From assembly GCF_002278075.1 (NCBI RefSeq), contig NZ_CP022992.1:425417-489416 (forward strand): a stretch of DNA of 64,000 bases, given 5' to 3'. Of this stretch, positions 47,053 to 55,763 are shown one piece after another. The position numbers and the translations under genes were made by a program. Source of the stretch: Paraburkholderia aromaticivorans (GTDB lineage: Bacteria > Pseudomonadota > Gammaproteobacteria > Burkholderiales > Burkholderiaceae). Positions within the stretch are counted from its first letter, which is position 1; every line of letters starts with the position of its first letter. The notes beneath the pieces are model-generated. The model saw only the letters and a program-made list of their open reading frames with translations, was not told the DNA's origin and made no database searches.

Positions 47053-48504
47053 TTAGAAGGGATACTGCTGCTCGAAAGGTTCAATGGTCAGCCACTTGAG
47101 TTCTGTGAACTCGTCGATCACCGCGCGGCCGTCGAAGCGCCCGTAGCCGGTGTTCTTGGTGCCGCCGTAAGGGGCCTGTGCCTCGTTCTGGACGGTCGAG
47201 CCGTTAATGTGGACGGAACCGTATTGGATCGCCATGCCCACGCGCAGAGCACGGTTGACGTCGCGGCCGAATACGCCCGACGACAGGCCATAGGCGCTGT
47301 CGTTGGCAATGCGGATGGCCTCTGCTTCGCCCTTGCAACGGATCACCACGGTGATGGGACCGAAGGTCTCCTCGTCGTAGATCCGCATGTCAGATGTGAC
47401 GTGATCCAGGATCGTGGCCGGCATGACCGCACCTTGGGCCATGCCGCCGCAGACGACTTTGGCCCCTTTGTCGATCGCATCCTTGAACAAACCATTGATC
47501 CGCTCGCCCGAGTTTGGCGAGACCATCGGGCCGATGATGCAGTCGCCAGTTACGCATGGGTCGCCCGCGCTCAAGCGCTTGGTCTTTTCGACAAACTTGG
47601 CGACAAATTCGTCGGCGATCTTCTCATCAACCACCAAGCGCTCGGTGGACATGCAGATCTGACCTTGGAACAGGAAGCTACCGAACACCGCTGCCTTGAC
47701 CGCCGCGTCGATGTCCGCATCGTCCAGAACAATAAGCGGGGACTTGCCGCCGAGCTCCAGCAGGCAGCGCTTGAGGTGTTGCGCGGCCTTCTGCGCGATA
47801 ATGCTGCCCACGCGGGTGGAGCCCGTGAAGTTGATGCGGCGGATCTCCTTGGCGGAGATCAGTGCGTCGGCGATCTCGGGCGAACGGTCAGGCGAAGAGT
47901 TGAGGTAGTTGAGCACGCCGGCGGGCAGGCCGGCTTCCTGCACGCACTGGGTGATCAGGGCATGCGTCGCGGGGCTGAATTCGGAGCCTTTGAACACCAC
48001 CGTGTTGCCGCAGACCAGCGGATAAGCGATGGCCCGCGCTGCGAGCACCGCCGTGCCGTTCCATGGAACGATGCTCACAATCGGCCCGACTGGCTGACGC
48101 AGCGTCATGGAGAGCGTGTCGGGCTTGTCCGTCGGGATAGTTTCACCCTGGATTTGGGTGGCCAGCGAGGCGGCTTCCCGGAACACATTGGCTGACAGGT
48201 GGACGTTGAAGCCGGCCCAAAGGGCGGAGGCTCCCACCTCCTTGGCCATCACTTCGATGAACTCAGGTGTTTTACTTTCCATGACCTCGGCGACCTTCAG
48301 CAGAAGGCGGCGACGCTCCGAAGGTCCAACGGCCTTCCAGGACTTGAAAGCCTCCTGGGCCGCTTGCGCCGCCTTTATCGCGTCCGTCACCGTGGCGTTT
48401 GCGCTCTCAGTCATCACCTCGTCGCTGACAGGGTGCTTGCGTGCGAAGGTCTTTTTGTCACTCGAATCGATCCAGGCGTTGTTGATGAACAGTTTTGTAT
48501 TCAA
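47053..48504 (-). CDS. nagF: Salicylaldehyde dehydrogenase
   Basis: NAD-dependent aldehyde dehydrogenase of 483 residues; oxidises salicylaldehyde to salicylate. Catalytic Glu is in LLELGGKSPLIV and catalytic Cys in FLFQGQICMSTERLVV. Cofactor motif FTGSTRVGS. It is placed between nagB and nagC exactly as in nag and nah upper operons. Confidence 0.93.
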   Translation of the reverse strand: MNTKLFINNAWIDSSDKKTFARKHPVSDEVMTESANATVTDAIKAAQAAQEAFKSWKAVGPSERRRLLLKVAEVMESKTPEFIEVMAKEVGASALWAGFNVHLSANVFREAASLATQIQGETIPTDKPDTLSMTLRQPVGPIVSIVPWNGTAVLAARAIAYPLVCGNTVVFKGSEFSPATHALITQCVQEAGLPAGVLNYLNSSPDRSPEIADALISAKEIRRINFTGSTRVGSIIAQKAAQHLKRCLLELGGKSPLIVLDDADIDAAVKAAVFGSFLFQGQICMSTERLVVDEKIADEFVAKFVEKTKRLSAGDPCVTGDCIIGPMVSPNSGERINGLFKDAIDKGAKVVCGGMAQGAVMPATILDHVTSDMRIYDEETFGPITVVIRCKGEAEAIRIANDSAYGLSSGVFGRDVNRALRVGMAIQYGSVHINGSTVQNEAQAPYGGTKNTGYGRFDGRAVIDEFTELKWLTIEPFEQQYPF

Positions 48505-48552
48505 GGGTTGTCTCCTAAAAATCGGTCTGGTGAATCGGATTCGGCTGCAAAC

Positions 48553-49332
48553 TCACTTGCGTCCGAGTGCCATGCCGCCGTCGATGCTGATCACGGTGCC
48601 GGTAATGAACTTCCCTTGCTCACGCGAAGCCAGCAACAGAAAGGGGGCGACCACGTCTTCTGGCTTGGCTGCAAATCCCAAAGGCGTGAGGCCTTTGATC
48701 ATTTCGTCGATGCCTGGCATGTCTTTCATTTGGGTCTTGTCGAATCCGGCGCTTGCAGACCCAGACAGTGAAGTGACGGTGCCACCTGGCGCAACGCCAT
48801 TGACCCGAATATGCGGAGCCAGTTCGTAGGCCAGCGCCTTGACCATGCCCAATACCGCATGCTTGCTGGCGATGTAGCCAGAACCACCACCACCGACCGC
48901 AAAGGACGAGACCGAAGCGGTCACCACCACCGATCCGTTGGTCTTTTTCAGCTCCGGCAAGGCAGCGCTGATGCCGCTGAAATAGCTCTTGACATTGATA
49001 TTGAAGAGTTCATCAAAGCTACCCGCGAATTTCTCCCAGGGCTCCTCGATACTCAACATGTAATCCCAGATACCGGCGTTTGCTATGAAGCAATCGAGGT
49101 GACCAAACTTGTCGACCGTCTGCTTCACTAACTTCTCATTCACCGCGTGCTCCCGAACATCGCCCACCACAATCTGCAGGGTGTCTTTGAATTCACGGCG
49201 AAGGCCCGCCTCCTGCCCCTCATTGCGAACGAGAGCGGATACGCAATACCCGGCGGCTTTGAAAGATCGGACTAGTTCGAGGCCGATGCCGGAACTGGCA
49301 CCGGTGATGGCAACAACTTGTTGTGTGCTCAT
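48553..49332 (-). CDS. nagB: cis-1,2-Dihydro-1,2-dihydroxynaphthalene dehydrogenase
   Basis: Short-chain dehydrogenase of 259 residues; re-aromatises the cis-dihydrodiol to 1,2-dihydroxynaphthalene with NAD. Cofactor motif TGASSGIG, structural NAG in CFIANAGIWDY, catalytic Ser in VTASVSSFAVGG and YxxxK in GYIASKHAV. It lies directly after the dioxygenase subunits. Confidence 0.93.
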   Translation of the reverse strand: MSTQQVVAITGASSGIGLELVRSFKAAGYCVSALVRNEGQEAGLRREFKDTLQIVVGDVREHAVNEKLVKQTVDKFGHLDCFIANAGIWDYMLSIEEPWEKFAGSFDELFNINVKSYFSGISAALPELKKTNGSVVVTASVSSFAVGGGGSGYIASKHAVLGMVKALAYELAPHIRVNGVAPGGTVTSLSGSASAGFDKTQMKDMPGIDEMIKGLTPLGFAAKPEDVVAPFLLLASREQGKFITGTVISIDGGMALGRK

Positions 49333-49395
49333 GTTAGTAAATTTCTTTCTTTAAACAGTAACGGCGACCGCTGTCTAAACGGTCACCCAAAGCGG

Positions 49396-49980
49396 TCAGA
49401 GGAAGACCATCAGGTTGTGGGTCTGGAGGACCCGCTCTGGGTAGTCGACAAAGCGCTCGACCAATTTGAGATCACCACCTTCACTGCGCTTCCATTTGTC
49501 TTCACGAGTCGCATAGAAGACGTCCACTTGATTGCCGCGCCTGGCCCTGTGCAGAATCAGGTTGGAGCGGATGTGCATGAGGTCAGGGGCATTCGCGTCT
49601 TTGACGGCCATGACATTGGTGACGAAGCGCGTGAAGCGAACCTTCGGGCTGTTGGCCCAGTTCTGCGGATCCAGTTGATGTTCAACGCGAACTTTCAGTT
49701 GCTGAAAATTCTCGTTGTAAATGTTCACGGCCTCATTGAGCTGATAGCGGCGTTCGGAAGCGGCGCGCAGTTCGCGGGAGATGACCTGATATTGCACCTC
49801 TGGGGCCACGCAGCGCTCCAGCCAGGCCCGGTAAGCCTGAATATCCAGCAGATGCGCTTCCCGAGTCAGGAGCGTGGTGGCTTCTTGCAGCAAAGCGACA
49901 TCGTGGCCGTTGAAGAATCGGTGAAATTCTTCAGCATCGTGGGCGGAGACCAGCTTGTCTTCTTGGGTATTGATCATCAT
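49396..49980 (-). CDS. nagAd: Naphthalene dioxygenase small (beta) subunit
   Basis: Structural beta subunit of the alpha3beta3 oxygenase, 194 residues. Ring-hydroxylating beta family blocks: FFNGHDVALLQEATTLLTRE, LRAASERRYQLNEAVNIYNE, VDVFYATREDKWKR. Starts 14 bases after nagAc. An ATG one codon downstream is equally possible. Confidence 0.94.
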   Translation of the reverse strand: MMINTQEDKLVSAHDAEEFHRFFNGHDVALLQEATTLLTREAHLLDIQAYRAWLERCVAPEVQYQVISRELRAASERRYQLNEAVNIYNENFQQLKVRVEHQLDPQNWANSPKVRFTRFVTNVMAVKDANAPDLMHIRSNLILHRARRGNQVDVFYATREDKWKRSEGGDLKLVERFVDYPERVLQTHNLMVFL

Positions 49981-49994
49981 GGTCGGCTCCTGTG

Positions 49995-51335
49995 TTACAG
50001 AACGGCGGTCTTCGTCAGTTCAACATGCCAATTCCGCGATTTACTTTCGAATTCGGCCCAATTGGAGCTGCTGATATGAGCTTGATAGGCACGGTAAAAG
50101 CCGCGGTAGCTGGTTTCGCCGATCGCTGACATGCCGACGACGCCAGGATAATCATCACCATAAACGTCCTTGCCGAAACCCAGGTTGGAAATCAGATCGC
50201 TGTTGGCAGACTGGTACTTCTTAGCGTTTTGCGACTCGGTTTCCATGTTGTCGTTGTCGTCGCTTTCCCAGAAACCGGCAGGCCCGAAAGTGCGCTGAAC
50301 TGAGTCGGCCATCCGGCGCTTTAGGTCCTCGGGCATGTCTTTTTCGACAATGGCATAGGTCCAGACTTCGGTAGTGTTTTCGTCGATCGGATTCCAGACC
50401 TTAAACACCCCGGAGCAGGTCAAGATGCTGTTGTTCGGGAAAATAGTGCAGTTCAGGTGGCTGCGATAAATCCGCGCGCGAACCTCGCCAATGTCTTTGG
50501 CCAGTTTCTCCTGCTTGGCGCCGCCGAAAGCCATCAATTCCGGAACCAGGTCTGCACTGTGAACACCCGAATATGCATCCCACAACACACCGATGCCACT
50601 ACCGTATTTTGATGTCATTTGCAAACCTGCCCCTTCGGGGGGCAGCACGGCGTTACCAGCAAGCGGAGTGAAGATGGACTGGCCCGAGCGCAGCGAAGAA
50701 GCGTGCGTCCAACCCACGTGGTAAGCGTCACCCACAAAGTTTTCAGCGGGAGCCTTCCAGTTGGCCTTGATCACCACCTTGCCTGGAGGGCCGACCAGTT
50801 CTAGGCCGCCGGAATGCTTGAAAATGGTTTCCAAGTACCAAGCTGCATCGCCCAAGTATTCGATGAGAGTGGGCGCCTCCTTGTCGAAACAACCGTAGAT
50901 GAAGCCGTGGAAGCTCTCCACGCGCGGAACTTCCTTCAAGCCAAGGCATTTCTTGTTGATCGAGTCGCCGTACAGCGCTTTTTCAAACGGAACACTTTGT
51001 AGTTCGCCGTTGGAGCCGAACCCCCATCCGTGGTAGCTGCAAACGAAGCCTTTCGCGTTGCCGGCTTCCGCATTCACAAGTGTTTTGCCGCGATGGCGGC
51101 AAATATTCAGAAAAGCGCGAACGGTGCCATCGTTCTGGCGGGAAACGATGACATCATCGGTCCCCATTTTAGCGGTGACATAGTCGCCGGGCGAAGGAAT
51201 CAGGCTGTCATGGGTGAGAAAAAGCCAGTTCCGCGCGAAGATGGTTTTCAGTTCGTGTTGGAACAGTTCTTTGTCGCCATGAATCAGGTGCTTCTGGGTC
51301 AGTCCCGATTCACTCACTAAGTTTTGGTAACTCAT
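49995..51335 (-). CDS. nagAc: Naphthalene dioxygenase large (alpha) subunit
   Basis: Catalytic Rieske oxygenase subunit, 446 residues. Rieske ligands: Cys79, His81, Cys99, His102. Mononuclear iron: His206 and His211 (DAYHVGWTH) with Asp360; bridging Asp203. Phe350 corresponds to NahAc Phe352, and Val258 to NahAc Val260. The nitrotoluene/nitrobenzene relatives have Asn at residue 258, so a naphthalene-type substrate is predicted. It receives electrons from NagAb and NagAa. Confidence 0.95.
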   Translation of the reverse strand: MSYQNLVSESGLTQKHLIHGDKELFQHELKTIFARNWLFLTHDSLIPSPGDYVTAKMGTDDVIVSRQNDGTVRAFLNICRHRGKTLVNAEAGNAKGFVCSYHGWGFGSNGELQSVPFEKALYGDSINKKCLGLKEVPRVESFHGFIYGCFDKEAPTLIEYLGDAAWYLETIFKHSGGLELVGPPGKVVIKANWKAPAENFVGDAYHVGWTHASSLRSGQSIFTPLAGNAVLPPEGAGLQMTSKYGSGIGVLWDAYSGVHSADLVPELMAFGGAKQEKLAKDIGEVRARIYRSHLNCTIFPNNSILTCSGVFKVWNPIDENTTEVWTYAIVEKDMPEDLKRRMADSVQRTFGPAGFWESDDNDNMETESQNAKKYQSANSDLISNLGFGKDVYGDDYPGVVGMSAIGETSYRGFYRAYQAHISSSNWAEFESKSRNWHVELTKTAVL

Positions 51336-51419
51336 GCTTGCTGTCTCCTCTTGGCCAAAAAAGATGGGGTGATAAGGGTGATGATGTTCTCGGGTGCAGG
51401 TCGTTTCCTTCCCAAAGTC

Positions 51420-51734
51420 TCAGTCCAGTTTGAGCATCACGCGCAGGTTCTCAATCTTGACGGGGTAGGTTTTGATGTCCTGGGTCAGGGGTACGCACAG
51501 GGCTTTGCCTGTGCAAACATCAAACCGGCCCTGATGCAGGGGGCATTCGATTTCACGACCCTCGAGAAAACCATCACTCATGCGAGCGGCACCGTGTGTG
51601 CACAGGTTGTCGGTGGCGTAGATTTCGCCTTCCACTTTGTACAGCGCCAGTTCCTTGCCCTCTACGGTCACGCCGATGACGTCACCCTCTGGAACGTCAG
51701 AAGGCGCTACGGCGGCAATCCATTTTTCTGTCAT
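51420..51734 (-). CDS. nagAb: Rieske ferredoxin shared by naphthalene and salicylate oxygenases
   Basis: A 104-residue Rieske ferredoxin with ligands Cys45, His47, Cys64 and His67 (NLCTHGAAR and CPLHQGRFD). As in strain U2, one ferredoxin (with NagAa) should serve both NagAcAd and NagGH; its position between nagH and nagAc agrees. Confidence 0.94.
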   Translation of the reverse strand: MTEKWIAAVAPSDVPEGDVIGVTVEGKELALYKVEGEIYATDNLCTHGAARMSDGFLEGREIECPLHQGRFDVCTGKALCVPLTQDIKTYPVKIENLRVMLKLD

Positions 51735-51744
51735 AGGGCTATCT

Positions 51745-52230
51745 TCAAATGGGGTAAATAATGGAATTGGGGATCATTTCGCTATCGTAAATGCACATAC
51801 GCGACTGCAATTTCAAACCTTCAGGGGTGCGAACGATGACGTCCCGATAAAGTCCAACGTTGAATACGGTTGACTCGCCATCGAGTTTCGTGCGAACGAC
51901 CGTGTAGTTCGCTTCGGAATGAATGCGTTCGCCGGACAGGTCGCGCTCGACCTTCATGACGCGCGGCGTGCTCACGATGTGCCGTTGGTAATATGGGTCG
52001 TGGTACATGGTTTCCTTCACGCCATACACCCGGTCGCGGATCATGGCTTTGCTCTCCAGTGCTAGCAAGCACAGGGGCAGACCTTGCTCATGGTTTTCCC
52101 GTGGCTGAAGTCGATAGGTGCCGTCTTCGACGAAAAAGTCTGGCCAATGCTCCCAGTCTACCGAGTCGCACACCATGGCGTAATCGCTGTAGAGGTTGAG
52201 CAATTCAAAATAAGTCTTGAAATCAATCAT
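51745..52230 (-). CDS. nagH: Salicylate 5-hydroxylase small subunit
   Basis: A 161-residue beta subunit of a ring-hydroxylating oxygenase that turns salicylate into gentisate. It has the SnoaL-like fold typical of the family ([37 protein letters not shown]). It is separated from nagG by 3 bases, so the two are made together. Confidence 0.93.
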   Translation of the reverse strand: MIDFKTYFELLNLYSDYAMVCDSVDWEHWPDFFVEDGTYRLQPRENHEQGLPLCLLALESKAMIRDRVYGVKETMYHDPYYQRHIVSTPRVMKVERDLSGERIHSEANYTVVRTKLDGESTVFNVGLYRDVIVRTPEGLKLQSRMCIYDSEMIPNSIIYPI

Positions 52231-52233
52231 GAT

Positions 52234-53496
52234 TCACTCCCCCATCACCTTGCGCCAGTAGTCGTACATGCCACGAATCAGTGTTTCGGTCACCATATGG
52301 TCAGTATCGCCGATGTCGTGGCCACCCATTTCGATGACCGTGCGATGGGAGGGCTTCTGTTCGAATCCCTCTTGGGACCACTCAATCACTTCACCATCGT
52401 CGGCAGAGACGAAGCCAGCCGGGCCGAAGAGGTTGGCCTGGATCAGACGGCGCTGAGTCCACTCTTCGTCATCGTCTTCGAAACCGAAATGCGTCCAGAC
52501 GAAGTCGAAGGATCCTTGGCCTTTGGGCTGGATATGGCGTACCGAAACGCTGTTGACTTGCTGTTGAATGATTACGCTGGGGAAAATGGTCGTCATCACA
52601 GCCGTTGGCCCGCCCCACCAGGGCTCGGGGACGATGTCGAGCAGGCGGGGGTCGTTCACCTTCATGGTTTCTTTGAAGCTGTCGACGCCGGCCACCACGT
52701 CCTCGTTCTTGCCGCCCTGGCCGCGGATGGAAATCATCGCGGCGTGCCGGAATTTGGCGTCCATCTTCAGTTCGGACTTGTTGTCTGCCCGCCAGAGGCC
52801 GAAGGTGGAAAACCAAGTGTGCAGAAGTCCCGGGTGGTAGGGGTCTTTGATGTTTTCCTGCATCAGCTTCCAGTTGCCGGGAATCCGTTGACGCCGGTAG
52901 CCAAGAATCTTGAGCTTTCGGCCGTTGAACACGCGGTCGAAGTAATGCAGGATGGTGGGGCCGAGGAATTCTTCGAAAGGTTCCACATCGTGGTCAAACG
53001 AGGCGAACACCACGCCGCCACGTGCGGCCACCTTCAGCTTGCTCAGGCCGTGCTCTTCGAGCTTGAAGTTCTTGGGCATGCCGCCGTTGACTTTGCCGTC
53101 TTGCTTGACGCCGCGCCGGAACGGCACGCCCTGCAGGTCGCCCTTGAGGCTGTAGTTCCACTGGTGATAAGGGCAGAAAAAGTCCTTGGCGTTGCCGTGG
53201 CGTTCGCGGCAGAAACGCATGCCGCGATGGGCGCAGACGTTTTCGACCACGTTCACGCCGCCATCGGGGTCGCGCACCATGATCACCGAGCGCTCGCCGA
53301 TCACCGTTCGTTTGAAGTCGCCGGGCTTGGGAATTTCCGCTTCCAGTCCCACATAGCACCAGTGACCGTTGTAGAAAAAGCACTCAAGCTCGCGCTTGTA
53401 CAGGTCTTCGCGAGTGTACGCCCAGAACGGCACCTGGCTGGTGCCGGGTTCGTTCCATCGAGGGTTTTCGGGAAATACGGTGTTGGCAGTGTTCAT
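52234..53496 (-). CDS. nagG: Salicylate 5-hydroxylase large subunit
   Basis: Rieske oxygenase alpha subunit of 420 residues. Rieske ligands are Cys88, His90, Cys108 and His111 (NVCAHRGMRF; CPYHQWNYSL). The catalytic iron site is in IKDPYHPGLLHTW. With NagH, NagAb and NagAa it hydroxylates salicylate at C5 to gentisate, linking the upper pathway to NagIKL. Confidence 0.94.
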   Translation of the reverse strand: MNTANTVFPENPRWNEPGTSQVPFWAYTREDLYKRELECFFYNGHWCYVGLEAEIPKPGDFKRTVIGERSVIMVRDPDGGVNVVENVCAHRGMRFCRERHGNAKDFFCPYHQWNYSLKGDLQGVPFRRGVKQDGKVNGGMPKNFKLEEHGLSKLKVAARGGVVFASFDHDVEPFEEFLGPTILHYFDRVFNGRKLKILGYRRQRIPGNWKLMQENIKDPYHPGLLHTWFSTFGLWRADNKSELKMDAKFRHAAMISIRGQGGKNEDVVAGVDSFKETMKVNDPRLLDIVPEPWWGGPTAVMTTIFPSVIIQQQVNSVSVRHIQPKGQGSFDFVWTHFGFEDDDEEWTQRRLIQANLFGPAGFVSADDGEVIEWSQEGFEQKPSHRTVIEMGGHDIGDTDHMVTETLIRGMYDYWRKVMGE

Positions 53497-53552
53497 TTGA
53501 GTGTCTTCTGGATGGGCTTTGGACAGGCGGAAGTGCAGGGCCGGTGAGCGAT

Positions 53553-54539
53553 TCAGACCTCACTGGGGTAGAAGGCATCGGCGTAAATGTGTTCGGGCGA
53601 TATCCCAAGGCGCTTGACGAGGATGCAAAGCGCCTCAATCATCGCCGGTGCGCCGCACAGGTAGGCCCTCCAGCCGGCCAGCGAGGCGATGTCTTTTTCG
53701 ATGGCGTCGGTGACCAAGCCAGCCCGCTGACCCTTGTCAACCCGGCCCGTTGCGATCACCGTGTGCACGGTCAGTTGAGGGTGGTCGGAGGCGAGTTGGC
53801 GCAAGCGATCGGCGTCATAGAGATCTTGTTGACTGCGCACCCCGAAATAAAGGTGGATGGGGTTCGTCATGCCCGATTCCAGCGCGCCGCGAACAATCGA
53901 CAGCACCGGTGCGAGTCCGGTCCCGCCGCCCACGCACAGCATCGGTCCGGTGTGCGCCCGGCGCAGATAGGCAGTGCCAAGGGGTCCGCTCAACTTGATG
54001 CTTGCCCCTTCGCGGACGTGCTCGAAGACATACTCCGTGACGCGCCCACCCGGCACCTTGCGGATGTGGAACTCCATCTCACCGTCTTGTGGCAGCCCTG
54101 CCATCGAATAGGGACGCACGTGCTCGGGGCTGAACTGCAGTCTCGCGTACTGTCCGGGTGAAAACTCGAAGGGTTTAGCGAGGCGGACGCGGAGGCGACG
54201 GATGTCGTGAGTGGGCGACTCGACGGCGACCACCGTTCCCTTAATGATGCGCGCCGGGTGGGTGACGATTTCGTCGGCTTCCAGGATTTCGATCGCGCAA
54301 TTGCCGGTTAGCACCGACTGGCAGGCGAGCACATGATGCTCGCCAATGAGGTTTGGGCGCCCGGTTTCTGGCCCAAAATCAGCGACGTCGCCGTCGATAA
54401 CCCGGCAGCGACAGGTTCCGCAACGCCCCGACAAGCAGCTGTAGGAAATGGGAACGCCGTTCTCGCGAAGTACCTCGAGAAGGTTGGCGCCGGAGTCGAA
54501 GGACAGGCGGCGATTGTTCGGTTGTATGAGGAGTTCCAT
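53553..54539 (-). CDS. nagAa: Ferredoxin reductase of the naphthalene dioxygenase system
   Basis: A 328-residue reductase that moves electrons from NAD(P)H to NagAb. The N-terminal plant-type [2Fe-2S] domain has Cys35, 40, 43 and 73 ([22 protein letters not shown]). The FAD domain has [11 protein letters not shown], and the NAD domain has [18 protein letters not shown] 54539 begins MELLIQPNN, the known N-terminus. First gene of the catabolic operon, facing nagR. Confidence 0.95.
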   Translation of the reverse strand: MELLIQPNNRRLSFDSGANLLEVLRENGVPISYSCLSGRCGTCRCRVIDGDVADFGPETGRPNLIGEHHVLACQSVLTGNCAIEILEADEIVTHPARIIKGTVVAVESPTHDIRRLRVRLAKPFEFSPGQYARLQFSPEHVRPYSMAGLPQDGEMEFHIRKVPGGRVTEYVFEHVREGASIKLSGPLGTAYLRRAHTGPMLCVGGGTGLAPVLSIVRGALESGMTNPIHLYFGVRSQQDLYDADRLRQLASDHPQLTVHTVIATGRVDKGQRAGLVTDAIEKDIASLAGWRAYLCGAPAMIEALCILVKRLGISPEHIYADAFYPSEV

Positions 54540-54625
54540 TGTCTGCGTCCGATGCAAAATGATGCGTTTATCAGATCATGGAGAAGGCGTTCCTGTAAGT
54601 CGATAAAGCGGTTATGATTGTCGCC

Positions 54626-54640
54626 ATCACTGATGTGAAT
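54626..54640. promoter_or_regulatory. NagR/NahR-type binding box
   Basis: On the minus strand the sequence is ATTCACATCAGTGAT. The NahR/NagR consensus is ATTCACGCT-N2-TGAT, so 12 of the 13 or so defined positions or their equivalents fit apart from the GCT core. It lies in the 114-bp gap between nagAa and nagR, 13 bases from the nagR ATG. A salicylate-responsive LysR activator binding here would drive nagAa leftward and autoregulate nagR. Confidence 0.65.
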
Positions 54641-54653
54641 ATTGCGAGGGGCC

Positions 54654-55601
54654 ATGCATCTGCGTGACATCGATCTCAATCTCCTGATTGTCTTCAATCA
54701 GCTACTTATAGACGGACGGGTTTCGACCGTTGCGGAGGCCTTGGGTATCACGCAGCCAGCCGTGAGCAACGCATTGAAGCGCCTGCGCACGCTCCTGAAG
54801 GACGAACTGTTTCTACGGACAGCGCGTGGCATGCAGCCCACGCCCTTCGCGCTGCAACTGGCCGAGCCGGTCGCATACGCGCTGAATACGCTGCGCAGCG
54901 CGTTGAACCAGAACGTGATCTACGATCCAGCTACCAGCGCAAGAACCTTCACGTTGGCGATTACCGATATTGGTGAGATTTACTTTCTGCCCCATCTGGT
55001 GGAAGTCGTCACACGGCTTGCGCCTAGGGTCCGGATTAGTACTGTCCGAAATACCGCGGCCAGTCTCAAGGAGGACATGGAGGAAGGGAAGGTGGATCTG
55101 GCGATCGGATTAATTCCACAACTTCAGGCAGGAGTCTTCCAGCGGCGGCTGTTCAAGCAGCGCTACGTGTGTATGTTCCGCCGCGATCATCCTGCGGCCG
55201 ATCAACCGATGACGTTAGAGTTGTTCCAGTCGCTAGAGCACGTCCGGGTCGTGTCGGCCGGTACAGGGCACGGAGAGGTCGACACTATGCTTGATCGTGC
55301 ACAAGTGCGTCGCAACGTCCGCCTGGTGGTGCCGCACTTTGTCGCAGTCGGACAGATCCTGCACTCGACCAACCTTATTGCCACTGTCCCCGATCGCTTA
55401 GCCATGGTTTGCGTTGAGCCGTTTGATCTTGTGGCCGTCCGGCATCCGGCCAACCTACCCGAGATTGCTATCAGCCTCTTCTGGCATGCGCGGTATCACC
55501 GCGATCCGGCAAACAGATGGCTTCGGCAGTTAATCTTTGATCATTTTAGCGATGTTGACCTGCTCCCCGCAAACAGGGCCAGCCGGAGTCTAGGTGTTTA
55601 G
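54654..55601 (+). CDS. nagR: LysR-type regulator of the nag operon
   Basis: A 315-residue NahR/NagR-family activator expected to respond to salicylate. The start MHLRDIDLNLLIVFNQLLID leads into the winged helix (TVAEALGITQPAVSNALKRL). The effector domain includes LAITDIGEIYFLPHL and VSAGTGHGEVDTML. ATG 54654 has GCGAGGGG upstream. The last codons (NRASRSLGV) overlap the end of an IS481 relic, so the native C-terminus may be slightly altered. Confidence 0.92.
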   Translation: MHLRDIDLNLLIVFNQLLIDGRVSTVAEALGITQPAVSNALKRLRTLLKDELFLRTARGMQPTPFALQLAEPVAYALNTLRSALNQNVIYDPATSARTFTLAITDIGEIYFLPHLVEVVTRLAPRVRISTVRNTAASLKEDMEEGKVDLAIGLIPQLQAGVFQRRLFKQRYVCMFRRDHPAADQPMTLELFQSLEHVRVVSAGTGHGEVDTMLDRAQVRRNVRLVVPHFVAVGQILHSTNLIATVPDRLAMVCVEPFDLVAVRHPANLPEIAISLFWHARYHRDPANRWLRQLIFDHFSDVDLLPANRASRSLGV

Positions 55602-55745
55602 TCCCGGCATTTGATGGAGCGGGTCAAGAATGAACCGTCGGGGCTCCGTTGTCGAGATCTTGCAGATATATTCATAGGGGGTAAGCCCTTTGAGAGTCTT
55701 CAGGCGGCGAGCGAAGTTGTATGCCTGGATGAAGTCGTGAAGATG
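55590..55745 (-). pseudogene. C-terminal scrap of an IS481-family transposase
   Basis: The minus strand reads LHDFIQAYNFARRLKTLKGL, TPYEYICK, then RFILDPLHQMPGLNT-stop. This is the usual IS481 C-terminus (AYNFAKRLKTLKGLTPYE). It is cut off upstream by the IS630 element and overlaps the nagR stop at its own end. Confidence 0.72.
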
Positions 55746-55763
55746 GATCTCTATTGAGGTTTA

